Assembly: GCF_933775445.1 (NCBI RefSeq)
Contig: NC_065877.1
Span: forward strand, 13,392,001-13,456,000
Length of the DNA stretch: 64,000 nt
Source: Argentina anserina
Taxonomy: Eukaryota > Streptophyta > Magnoliopsida > Rosales > Rosaceae
Direction: 5' to 3'
Position numbers and translations under genes: made by a program. Shown here in pieces: positions 1 through 10,071 of the stretch. How positions within the stretch are numbered: position 1 is the stretch's first letter; each line of letters starts with the position of its first letter. The notes beneath the pieces were generated by a model that ran no database searches, was not told the origin of the DNA, and saw only the letters and a list, made by a program, of their open reading frames with translations.

Positions 1-1
1 A

Positions 2-707
2 TTGGCATGGAACAAAGAGATTCTCACAACAGGTTCAAGGGATGGAAATATAATCAACAACGACGTGAGAGTCAGGAGGTTTGTGGCCTGAAATGGTCTG
101 CCTCCGGCCAACAGCTAGCAAGTGGAGGTAATGATAGTCTTGTTTGTGGCCTGAAATGATCTGCCTCCGGCCAACAGCTAGCAAGTGGAGGTAATTATAG
201 TCTTGTTTTCATATGGGATAGGTCATTTGCCTCTGCAAATTCACACTGGCTTCAAAGGTTACAAGATCAAACTTCAGCAGTCAAAGCGCTTGCTTGGGAA
301 AAACATTCCAAGCAAATTTACTGGCCTCTGGTGGTGGCGGTGGAGGGGATGATACAATTAAGTTCTGGAATGCACACACAGGGTCCTGCTTAAATTCAGT
401 CAACACAGGCTCTCAAGTGTGTGATCTACTGTGGAACAGCCATGAACGCGAGTTACTAAGCTCCCATGGGTTTCCAGAAAACCAGCTTATCCTCTGGAAG
501 TACCCTTCCATGGTGAGGCTGGCAGAGCTTAGTGGTCACACTTTTAGAGTGCTCTATATGACGCAAAGCCCAGATAGGTTCACTGTTGCATCTGCAGGGG
601 ACGAGACCCTGAGATTTTGAAATGTGTTTGGGATCCCAAAAGTTTCTAAGTCTGCTCCAAAACAAAATCTCATGCCTTTTTCTCCCAGGTACCACTTCAT
701 TCGTTGA
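2..707 (+). pseudogene. CDC20/FZY-like WD40 protein, C-terminal half, degenerate
   Basis: CDC20 is the WD40 co-activator of the anaphase-promoting complex that recruits substrates in mitosis. The translated pieces follow the C-terminal half of plant CDC20 in order: a blade with [19 protein letters not shown], then [17 protein letters not shown], then FIWDRS and [10 protein letters not shown], then [45 protein letters not shown] and GDETLRF, and the terminal Ile-Arg before a stop at 705-707, as in CDC20. It is broken: sequence between two blades is lost near position 80, a 63-bp in-frame tandem duplication (81-143 and 144-206) carries a TGG-to-TGA stop in its second copy, there is a frameshift near 290-315, and the Trp codon of the FWN motif at 618-620 is TGA. 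The longest open piece is 294-620. The N-terminal half lies off the window or is gone. The family call is firm; function is not expected. Confidence 0.85.
81..206 (+). repeat. 63-bp in-frame tandem duplication inside the CDC20-like pseudogene
   Basis: Positions 81-143 and 144-206 are the same 63-bp segment, beginning TTGTGGCCTGAAATG, with two base differences. One difference turns a Trp codon into a TGA stop in the second copy; the other changes an Asp codon to Tyr. The unit encodes about half a WD40 blade. Confidence 0.9.
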
Positions 708-1238
708 GGTAATGGGAAAGGATTATATCACTAGTTTGGAGACTAGGGAAGTTCTGTATCATATGTCTGTAAATGCTCGAGAGAATCGCATCTGTTTTGT
801 TGAACTAGGGTTAGTGTCATCTTGAGAGAAGTAACAGGATATAGGATTCTTCCTTTTTGTATATTTTTCTGAGGGCAAAGGTTTTAGAATATGGCTGATA
901 TTTTTTTGAAAATGGGATACAGTTGAGATATAGTGCAGTTGATAAATGTTGCATCTGTTTATAGTCCTCTCGTTGCTACCAAATACCAACTGCAGACAAT
1001 TTTTCTGAAGTTTCTGGGATACTGTGTACAAGTTAGACATGATATGAATCTCAGCAACTTAGATTGCTGATATTTTGTGCATTTTCTTATGATATGAATT
1101 TGAGTTCTTGTGCGCACAAGTTAGACAGAGCTAATTCTAATATGTTCTTGTGTGTTTACTGAAGTAGAAGAGCTCCATATAGCATAGATCTCCAAAATGT
1201 ACCGTAGACGAACTCCCAAAGCTTTCATGAATTACAAC
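708..1238. other. No gene seen
   Basis: AT-rich sequence downstream of the CDC20-like pseudogene. No continuous coding signal, RNA gene or repeat was recognised. Confidence 0.5.
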
Positions 1239-3334
1239 TGATAGGAGCACAAAGTGTAACGTTATTAATGTGATTATGCCTTATTCTTACTTTTTATTAC
1301 CTCTTATTTAGTATGTTTTAGTTTTTTTTGTATGAATAAGTATTTAGGTAGAGCTTATATCGATTATGAGTGAATTGATGATGAAATCGTGTTAAGTGTT
1401 AAAAATCCTTGTTGAGATATGATTTCATGTTCGAGTAGGATTCATCATTTCGTATTTCTTTGTTTTTAAACGTACTTATTCTTATTAGGAAATACAAATC
1501 CATGTTGGAGAAGGAAAGCAATCCTAGTTGCGCAAGGAAAAAGGAGAAGAAGATTTGCACTTAAAAGCTCAATCCATGCAAGAATCAGAATGCTGTCAAG
1601 ATTCGTAGTCCAACTTCGACGGGCTCCCCTGGACAGCTCCGATCGAATTAGAAGACGTATCATATATGGAAAGAAAGCTGTGTGAGTCTAGTTTCTGTAG
1701 GATTTGGAATCAAACCATATCTTATTCCTACATGGAGATATGACTGAATCATTACTCGGAGGTCCAGTGAGCTCGGTAGAATTATCTCAGCCATTGATTT
1801 ACTTTTGATCCAAGGGCTATGAGGGAAACTTGTGACCTTGTTTCTCCTACATATAGAGCACAAATCTATATCAGAATCACCATAATTTTCTGCACCAAAG
1901 AATGCATACAGCAAATTAATGAGAAGAGGTAAGAAAGTCAAAGGAAAAAATTTGTGGAAAAAAATCAGCATTAAAGGAGGAAGAATATATGCAATTAATG
2001 TTCAATCCTTATAGAAATCAGAATTCTGACAGTGCAGGTCATCCAACTTTGATGGGCTCCCCTGGACAGCTCACAATGATTCGAAAAATGCATGATCTAT
2101 GGATGAAAAGCTATGTGAGTCTATTTTCAAATGTCGTTGGAATCAGCTCAATATCTATTTTCTAGAGAAAGTTATGGCCAGAACAAGGCACAAAAGTCAG
2201 ATTTGCCGAATTGAGAAAATTTAGGAAACCTCAACCAATTTGGTTTCAACTTTGTGGACTTTGTGGCCAGCCTCCCTTGGGTTTCTTCCTCTATATATAG
2301 CACCTCATTTCTACAGAAAAAGATCATTAACCTTGCACACAAGTATAGCCAAAACTTTGCCCAAACACTTTCATTCACCAAGAACCATAGAATCTGAATT
2401 CACCACCCTTCACCATATTTTCTGTCCAAAGCTTGGGAGCTTAGGATACCATACTTTTGAAGATCTTGTGCTACCTTTGTAAGGAATATTGGGAGGAGAA
2501 TTATAAAGTGTAACTCTATGATCTTCATGTTTAGTTTTCGAGTTTTTATGTTCTTGTTCTTGGATGATTTATGTTTAGGTTTTGTTAAAGTTATTTTTAT
2601 TCTTGTTTATGAGATATTTGTAACTTTTGAATGACATGATGAATTAAGGTTTTCGATTTTAATTCAATGATTTTAGGTTTTATGCCATGAGTTTCTGTTT
2701 ATTTATGTTCTTGATTAATTTTCAGTGTGTTCTTATATTGCATGTGTGATTAAGAAAAGTAGTTGATGTCGCATGTGTTAATCATTCAAAGTTAAAAACG
2801 ATTTTGATACAAGTAGTTGATTAATTGTTTGTCCTTTGTTCTTCCACCCCGATTGTAATCTTAAGTTCGACATTGGATATGTGTTTAAACATGTTGATTT
2901 CTTTATGTGATACGTAATTGCATGATAAATTGGTATGTTAGATGTCGTTGCAAGACAAGTAGTTGAGCTCGATAGTATCCATGTATTAGGAACCAAGTAA
3001 GAACTTGATGCATGATCGAACTTAAGATGAACTATGATACCTACGGCATGAACATGATTGAGAATAGATTTCGATGACTTTGTTCTTATGTGATTTGTTT
3101 GGTGATGTTTATGTGTTAGTTGGTTGATCACATGTATATATCAGTTTATGATTTATTTATGTTTTTGATACCGATCCTATATCTCAAAATCATCAAACTC
3201 TTATGAATTCGTTGTTAAATATGTGTGATTCTTTGCCCTGGACGGATCTCTGGTTTGTGAACGATACCATGTTGCTTTATACTACTAACGATGCTTACAT
3301 GGTTAATATTGATCTCGAGTAATCGAATCGATCA
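1239..3334 (+). mobile_element. Probable 5' LTR of a Ty3/gypsy (Tat/Athila-type) retrotransposon, interior missing
   Basis: The stretch begins TGATAGGAGCAC and ends ...CGATCA just before a primer-binding-site-like motif at 3,337-3,354, so it has the TG...CA layout of an LTR about 2.1 kb long. It holds two related segments (around 1,575-1,700 and 2,010-2,110), each with GGGCTCCCCTGGACAGCTC and followed by a similar GTGAGTCTA stretch; this looks like an internal duplication. No gag or pol follows: within about 350 bp the sequence becomes F-box pseudogene. This is therefore a truncated element or an LTR left by a deletion. Without a second LTR the exact ends are unproven. Confidence 0.5.
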
Positions 3335-3336
3335 AA

Positions 3337-3354
3337 TGGCGCCGTTGCCGGTGA
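3337..3354 (+). promoter_or_regulatory. Gypsy-type tRNA primer-binding site
   Basis: TGGCGCCGTTGCCGGTGA closely matches the primer-binding-site motif found just inside the 5' LTR of plant Tat/Athila-type gypsy elements. It sits 2 bases after the presumed LTR end, where it should be. Confidence 0.65.
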
Positions 3355-3699
3355 TCCATAAAGATAGATCTCAATCTTTTAATTTCAAATTCACTGTTCA
3401 TATTGTAAATTTGTATATGTTTTTCTTACTTTGTTCTAACATATGGTAATTTTATCTTAGGTTGTTATTGTTGATGGTTGAATGAATGATTGTTGTATGT
3501 TGTAAATCGAACGGAATAAGTAAAGCCCCTTTTGTTAATATTAGTTTTAACCCCTCATGTTTTCTTCCAAAGTTTTTGCATGAGGTTGAGGGCGAATTTT
3601 TTTAACACTTGGAGATTTGTCTAACACCCAAGTTTGTTTCCAGCTGAGTAAATGACACGCTCTTTCATTACCCTGGTGCATGAGACAAAAATTGGATCT

Positions 3700-4686
3700 C
3701 ATAGAACTATTGACTGACATACATCTCGGTGATGGAGTCGATAGGGGGTTTGCCTTCCGTAGTTTAACAAATGAGTCATACTATGTTCACTATCTCTGAA
3801 TTAGCTATCCGGCCTTCTTAAACAGCAATTCGAACTTGTGTTTAGACATCCATACTTAGGCCGCACGTCCACCTTGGTCTAATTTCGGTGATAGATTTGT
3901 CATTGGTACTTGCAATGGCTTGGTATGTGTAAAATTGAACTTCATGGACATTATTATTATATGGAATCCTTGTACTAGAGACTCCAAGGTTTTACCAAAA
4001 CCTCCCCAAGTTATTAGCTGCAAGTTTAGCTATTATATTTATGGATTTGGATACGATTCTGCTAATGACGACTACAAGGTCATCTGGGGGTTCACTTGAT
4101 ATTCAAATGCTGCTAAGAGGAACATCATGACTCAAATCATCTCACTGAAAACGGGTTTATGGAGGGCTGTCGAGGATATTTATTACGTTAAATTCAGGGG
4201 TTGTTCTTAAATGGAGCTTTGCATCGGTTATATTTTACTCCCCAAGGCACAGGGGTTTTGTCTTTTAATTTAAGGGCAGAGAAATTTCATAATACGATTC
4301 ATTACCCTACGATGACTGCTTTTACGATCCCCTGATTCATAGAAATTGTCTCTGCATATGCACTTACCCACCTGGAACCAACAGTGTCAAACACATGGAT
4401 GATGAAAGAATATGGGGTGAAGGAATCCTGAACTCTAGTAGTACAATTTTCTTTGGAGAATTATGTGATGGATCCTGATGATACGAGATATTTCAAGCCT
4501 GTGTGCATTTTAGAGGATGGTGTAGTCCTGATTAACAACATGGGTGTGTGTGAACGCCTCATAGTATTATCTGATCTAAAGGAGAACATATTTGAGCATC
4601 TTGTTGAGGTCGCGAGGGACTCGGATCTTGGAACAATCTCTTACCGGGAGACATTAGTTTCTCCAAACCGCCAGATGTCAACATAA
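3700..4686 (+). pseudogene. F-box protein, F-box-associated (FBA) part, degenerate
   Basis: Plant F-box proteins of this class are substrate receptors of SCF ubiquitin ligases; the F-box binds SKP1 and the FBA domain binds targets. The pieces run in family order: FRSLTNESYYVHYL, then VIGTCNGLVCVKL (the 'GSCNGLICL' position), IIIIWNPCTRDSKVLP, YGFGYDSANDDYKVI (the typical 'GFGYDS..DDYKVV' motif), SLKTGLWRAVED, and a C-terminal open piece at 4,453-4,686. Stops and frameshifts separate them, including a TGA right after the DDYKVIWGFT segment. The N-terminal F-box is absent, and the upstream flank is the gypsy LTR/PBS, so the 5' part was probably lost or displaced. Three F-box fragments lie within 9 kb, suggesting a former local cluster. 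Confidence 0.75.
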
Positions 4687-6385
4687 AGAAATCCAACATT
4701 GTGAGTTTTCTTTATCCATTAACTATAGAATTCAGTAGTGTGGCTACCTGTGTCAGTTGTTGGTATTGCCTTGTGTCATATGATTGGCAAAGCTTTCTTT
4801 TAGGTTTGCTATTCTGTAACGTAACTCGCTTTTCTTTCATCCATAATTGGTGGAACATTTCTCCTGGATAAATTTATTGTGATTTTTTTTAGAATACTCC
4901 TGGATAAGTTTATTGGAAACCAAGTAAAGCATGACATGTCAAATATTTGATTGAAATGCATAAATATTGAATATGATTTGCCAAATTTTATCAATAGATG
5001 GCAAACAACCACTAGTATCAATTATGTTATTCTTTGTATGCCATGCCTCGAGTTGTTAAATGGAGAGAATTCATTATCTTACTTCAGAACTTTTCGTTAC
5101 TTATACCTTGTTTACTTTCTGTAACTTTTAATCGGAGTCTTGAGTTCTTTTAATTTTTCAACAAATTTGAGTCTTGCTGTGCAACGATGAATTAATGAAT
5201 TGATGTAACTTCATATTGTTCATAGTTACAACTATGCAATGATGTGGGCATCCAAACAATTTTCTTTAAATACAAATATTGAGTTTCATTTATTATGCTT
5301 AGAACTGAATGGGAGTGAAAATGTAAATCAGGTTTTGGAAGGAGCAATGTGAAGGAGCTACGAATTGAGAAATACAAACCCAGTTGGTTTAACAATGGAA
5401 GGTACTCGATCTTTTGAACGAGCTATATGGCTTATATGGCAGAAAAGAAATACTCTTTTGAATTCTAAGTAAGTTGCTAATTTGCAGGACCACCACTTAA
5501 GGTAATTTTGGTTGAGGCACATTAGAATTATAGAATGTGCAGTAGTGGCTGAGAGGATGTGATAAGTATTATATATGTAACTTGCTGAGTGTGGTTCAAT
5601 TTATGTTTGTTTGGATAAAAAGATTATTTGATTGATTTTATCATTTACAAATTGTTTCGGTAGCAAGACACATTAGATTTTCCTGCAGGGGCTAAAGAAC
5701 TATGATAAATATGTACACACTTGATTGCTATCTCTCACCATTGAAATTGTGCTTGAATTCATCTTGTTTTTTTTTTCCTGTTTAATGAAATGGTTTGATT
5801 GATTTGGTTATATTCAAATGCTTCAGGTGGAAAACCCCAGATTCTGCAAGTTCAAGGAGAGTTCTATGTCACTCTTCAATGTTTAGAAGTATACTAAGTT
5901 GTATCCAATCTGCACTAGAGTACGTAGTCTTCTGAACGTAATATGTCTTTGAGAATGCAGTTAGTTGTTTGAATTTAACCTGCTTCACACAACATTCCTT
6001 GGGAGAATTTTGAGCATTCCTTTAGGTGAGCCTTGCCTTCCACACGTATCTGAAATCTCAAATATACATTCTATTTAAAGAAAATAACATTCTCATACTT
6101 TGTAAAATATTCAACCACCAACTCAACGTCTCAACCCCTCTTTTTTTTTCTTTTTTGTTTAAGTCACTCTGCCTTGAATTAGGATTGGTTATGTGATGAT
6201 AATCTATAGAGAAAAACCTAAAATGATACCTGAAATACCGTGAAAGATATTTTTTGGTACGTACAAATTTTTGTTACCTGAAATGGTACTTGAACTATTG
6301 CACTGTTACCCAATATGGTACATTCGTTAGTTTCTCCGTTAAATTGATGATGTGGCATGTATTTAGAGTTTTTTTTTTACCAAAT
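4687..6385. other. No gene seen
   Basis: AT-rich non-coding sequence with only short chance reading frames. A stretch around 6,215-6,370 (phrases like ACCTGAAATGGTACTTGAAC and CCGTTAAATTGATGATGTGGCATG) resembles one terminal arm of a MULE-type non-autonomous element, but no partner arm was found. Confidence 0.4.
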
Positions 6386-6465
6386 ATAGTAAAACCTCGT
6401 TAAATAATACCCGATTAATTAATAATATCGCTAAAATAAAACTTTTTTACGGTCTCAACTTGGAG

Positions 6466-7435
6466 GGAAAAATTGTCAAAATACACCTCAAACTTGGCTG
6501 AAATTATCAATTTGCACCCCGAACTTGTATTTGAGTCAATTTACCTCCTAAACTTTGTAAAAAAATGCCGATTTGCACCACATCCGTTAAATTTCACCGT
6601 TTCTATCCAATTTTGCGTCACATGTCATGCACATGAGGGGTAATGTTGTCATTTTCTATTTATATTTTTCTTAAAACAAATAAAAATATTCTTAAAAATG
6701 AGGATTATTTTGTTAATAAAATTATTTATTTACATTTTTTTCTACATACTTAACCCTACTTTGAATTATATATTCAACATACCCACCCATTCAAATATAG
6801 TGTGTTGTGTATAAATATATTTTTATATGTACACATTGTTGGAGGAGAAACAAAACGAGAGATGCGAATATATAGGCATTATTGAACAGAACGTAACCGT
6901 TTATTGATTGATAATGAGGCCAATATATAGGCATTACATGAACACAATCCCGAAGGATTCGGAGTCCTAATCTATTATAGAGATGCGAATCTATCTCTAA
7001 CAGGAAACATAATAAGACTAAAACACACACAATGATATAATATTAATTCTCTCGGAACACACATTTATTTTTAATTTTTAATGTATTTATTTATTTATAT
7101 TTTTCTAATATCTTTTAACATACCATATCACATAAAATAATAAATATATAAATCAATAACATGTTTCGAAAAAACAAACATTGTAGCAAGTGTTCCTCTT
7201 AAGTAATTTTATTAATTTATTTCATTATTAAATATGAATAAATATATAATGACAATACTACCCCTTAAATGCATGACATGTGACTTAAAATTGGATTGAA
7301 AACATTAAATTTAACGGATATGGTGCAAATCGGCAATTTTTACCAAGTTTATGAGGTAAATTGACTCAAATGCAAGTTCGGGATGCAAATTGATAATTAA
7401 GACCAAGTTTGGGGTGCAAATCGGCATTTTTGCCC
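6466..7435. mobile_element. MULE-like non-autonomous transposon with 9-bp target duplication
   Basis: The identical 9-bp sequence AACTTGGAG flanks the element at 6,457-6,465 and 7,436-7,444; 9 bp is the usual target duplication of Mutator-like elements. The ends form terminal inverted repeats of about 200 bp (6,466-6,670 against 7,230-7,435): both read inward through CAAACTTGG, ATTATCAATTTGCA, GAACTTG, TTTGAGTCAATTTACCTC, CCGATTTGCACCA and TCCGTTAAATTTA. No transposase is present, so it depends on an autonomous partner. An LTR-like sequence lies in its middle. Confidence 0.8.
6837..7031 (-). mobile_element. Copia-like solo LTR (or TRIM fragment) inside the MULE
   Basis: Read on the minus strand this 195-bp block starts TGTGTGTGTTTTAGTC and ends CTCCTCCAACA, giving TG...CA ends. 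Its body parallels the 185-bp LTR of the complete copia element at 49,353, sharing AGATAGATT.GCATCTC, GTAGATTAG-like, TCCGAATCC, CGGGATTGTG and GCCTATATAT in the same order. It is therefore a diverged relative of that LTR family. No internal region or second LTR accompanies it. Confidence 0.6.
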
Positions 7436-7893
7436 AACTTGGAGCCAACGTGTTAAATTAATAATTCACTAAATTTATAAGATAATAGAAGTTCGAAAAT
7501 TTATTTAGTTAGATCTCATCAAATATATAAATGATTAGTGTCATAATTTATATAATAAATTTTAAATTTATGAGGATTTCATTAAAAAAATTAATTAATA
7601 TAATCATCATCAAAAAATATAATATTTTGAACAATGTTATACATAAACAATAGTATATTTAATAAGGAATACGTAATAAATTAAACAATATAAATAAATA
7701 AAATTTCTTCGACAAAATGAAAAAAAATATTTATTATATCTTGATAAATTAATAAGTTATAAATTAATAAATAAATTAATATATTATTAATTTATTGATA
7801 TATTAATATATCGCTAAATTAATAAATTTTATCAATCCCGAGACTATTAATTTATAGAAGTTTTACTGTAAGTAGTAAGAAAAACAATTATTT

Positions 7894-8313
7894 TTAAATT
7901 AATTTTGTTATTATTTCTAAACAAATATATAAACTAAAACTTGTGTTATGTTTTGTGAGACAAGAGTTGATTTTCCTGCAACCCAGTAAAGTGACGTTAT
8001 AGGCAGCTGACTCTAAGTCGAGCGGAAATCTAAGCTTTCTAACTGGAAAGGTACAGTCTCCAAACGACAGCGTTTCTGGGTCGTTAGATTCCACTTCGAG
8101 TGAACCAGTCTTAGATAAGAGGAGTCTTCGAGTTAGACGTGAGCGCAAAAGAGTAACTTGGAATTGGGATTTGGCGAATTTTGGGTCGGAGAGGATCATT
8201 GAACATAAGCGTTTGGAAACGCCGGTGAATCGGATTAAGGATTTCGCAGGAAGACAACAGAGAATTAGCAGTATCACCTCTTCAGGTAGTTCGGGTAGGT
8301 TTGCTTCGTCCAT
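7894..8313 (-). pseudogene. F-box protein N-terminus, truncated
   Basis: Beginning at the Met at 8,311-8,313, the first about 50 residues form an F-box: LPELPEEVILLILCCLPAKS, then a FTGVSKRLCSMILSDPKFAK segment, with the usual Leu-Pro start and the conserved Arg/Lys-Trp-like region. F-boxes bind SKP1 in SCF ubiquitin ligases. After about 105 further residues the protein reaches VTLLGCRKINS, where family members read '..LLGSCNGL..', and similarity stops. The frame closes at 7,894 in low-complexity sequence, so the FBA domain is missing. An upstream in-frame Met at 8,406 exists but adds 31 unlike residues. The break next to the outer edge of the 6.4-7.87-kb element suggests a rearrangement. Transcription is unknown. 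Confidence 0.75.
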
Positions 8314-8767
8314 TTCACAATCGCATGTATGGAGAATTTTGAGAATATGGGAAAATTTTAAGAACAATACATGATGTATTGTCCACTGAGAATTAAGGGT
8401 ATTCAACTTTCAAAACTATAACAATAGTACATGACATTGAGTTTTCCATCCAATATAAGGACATTCTACTATCTTCACCGTTAGTTTCTATGTTTTCCGT
8501 CATATAATAAAGGGCAAACTTGTCTCTTCGTAATTACAACAAAAACAAAGCATTATTCATCTCTCTATCAGACACCAATTTGGAATCAATGTGTGGAGTT
8601 CTCGACTCCCGACTTGGAATTTCGATCACATCAATAAATGAGGCTCCACATAAGATTCTGGTAACTCTCGAGTTGAAGAAGAAGATTGAATGGTATGGAA
8701 GAATAATAAGATTATGAGAGGGAAGACTGATATGCACAACCACCATTACAGTTCACATACAACTCCT

Positions 8768-9250
8768 TCAAAATTCAGATAGATCATCATCGTCATATGG
8801 AAGTGGTTGGTGTACAACCATGTCCAGTTCCTCTTCAATCCTACAATCACACAATAATAAGATAAATTAACAACTCGGAAGATATATAAGAACCAACAAG
8901 TGTCCATGCTATAAAGTAAAATATGCTCATATGAATTCAAAGTCATTGAAATTGATAAGTCTATCACTTTGTCTGTTCAGCCAAGTCAATGTGAACCTCT
9001 GGAGGAGTGAGAGCCGGTGATTCAACGACCACATTCATATTTATGTAGGTAGCAAAACTAAAAGCCACTAAAATTTGACCCCTTTTCATAACAAAGTTAA
9101 TAGAAGCAACAAAGGAAATGATAAACCATAAGTGTTAAATGTACTAAAATATAGGTTGTAGAAATTACCCTGCAAGCTTCCTGGCTAGGTACAAGAAAGG
9201 TTTCTCAGAGTTGTAATTGCTCTTGGCAGAGATTTCATAGAAGTGATACT
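8768..9250 (-). pseudogene. Ran GTPase C-terminal exons (intron-containing fragment)
   Basis: Ran is the small GTPase that drives nuclear import and export. Three pieces on the minus strand match its C-terminus in order. The first, about 9,245-9,169, encodes YEISAKSNYNSEKPFLYLAR followed by KLAG and ends at a GT donor. The second, about 9,035-8,975, encodes VVVESPALTPPEVHIDLAEQ. The third, 8,840-8,768, follows an AG acceptor and encodes a segment ending QPLPYDDDDLSEF and stop, like Ran's acidic tail. Intron-like sequence separates them, so this is a DNA-level copy, not a processed one. The GTP-binding motifs (P-loop, DTAGQE, NKVD) were not found upstream. The donor after the second piece is lost and a TGA follows shortly, so it cannot make Ran. 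Confidence 0.75.
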
Positions 9251-9259
9251 AAGAGATTC

Positions 9260-10065
9260 CAATGCGCAATTGAAAAGGTAACAGATGAAATAAATCATCC
9301 ATATGGATAATCACTATTCCAAACCCGTTATTCTTACCAATCGGTGGCTTACCCAATCATTCAATTCCATTCATATATCATTATAGACAACATCCCTTTA
9401 AATTCCAATTCCGATCTACTCGATAGATGTTATCTCTTCCTCGATCTCATACTCCACATTTGATTCCCAATCTGTAAAACAAAGCAGCGCAACAATATAA
9501 AGTGAAGAGAAAGAACAGAGATTGGATGTATAGGTGGAGCATAAAGCATACGAGGACATGAAGGAGAAGCTAAGGGAAGGGGAGTTGATGTTGGTGATCT
9601 TGGAGGTGATAAAGGGATAGAGAATACGCAATTGTGATGTGGGTTGGTGTGACAATTGTGGGTGAGGCTAGAGTTTTGAAGACAATCACAGATCAGGTGG
9701 CGGAGGAGATTGTTGGGAGCTTGATCTCTGCTTGGGAGGCTCACTTGGTCAGAGGCTGGGAGCAGCAACATATGGTGAAGGAGGAGAATAATGAGATAGG
9801 AATCTGGTTGATACATTTTTACCCTTCATTATCATATAAATGGTATCTCTGTAACAGAGGAGTTAACGAAATGTATCTAAATTAAGTGGGATTTGCAAGT
9901 TCATGTACCTTTATGGTAGTTTTGAAAATTAAGTAACCATAATTCTCAATAGACAATACCTTATGTATTGTTGTTAAAATTATCTCTTCCTGCAATGATA
10001 TCATATTTTTTGTTGTTGATGAGGAAGAGTTTTATAAACGGAACCCTTAAATTGGTTTTTTAAAG
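9260..10065. other. No gene recognised
   Basis: A minus-strand reading frame at 9,430-9,816 is Pro/Ser/Leu-rich and matches nothing I know; the region looks non-coding. AT-rich flanks follow. Confidence 0.35.
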
Positions 10066-10071
10066 AAATTT

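Larger units (their letters stand above)
6386..7870. mobile_element. Outer AT-rich inverted-repeat DNA element containing a nested MULE
   Basis: The left edge reads ATAGTAAAACCTCGTTAAAT and the right edge, on the opposite strand, reads ACAGTAAAACTTCTATAAAT. Both continue into matching AT-rich sequence with CGATATT/AATATCGC and TTAATTAAT motifs. This is the pattern of a common eudicot non-autonomous inverted-repeat element. It encodes nothing recognisable. Its body is interrupted at 6,466 by the MULE-like element. The terminal duplication of the outer element was not identified, so its ends are approximate. Confidence 0.55.

Noticed and set aside
9416..9885. Overlapping frames on both strands rich in Ser/Pro and Leu
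   Set aside because: No domain, no splice context and mutually exclusive frames.
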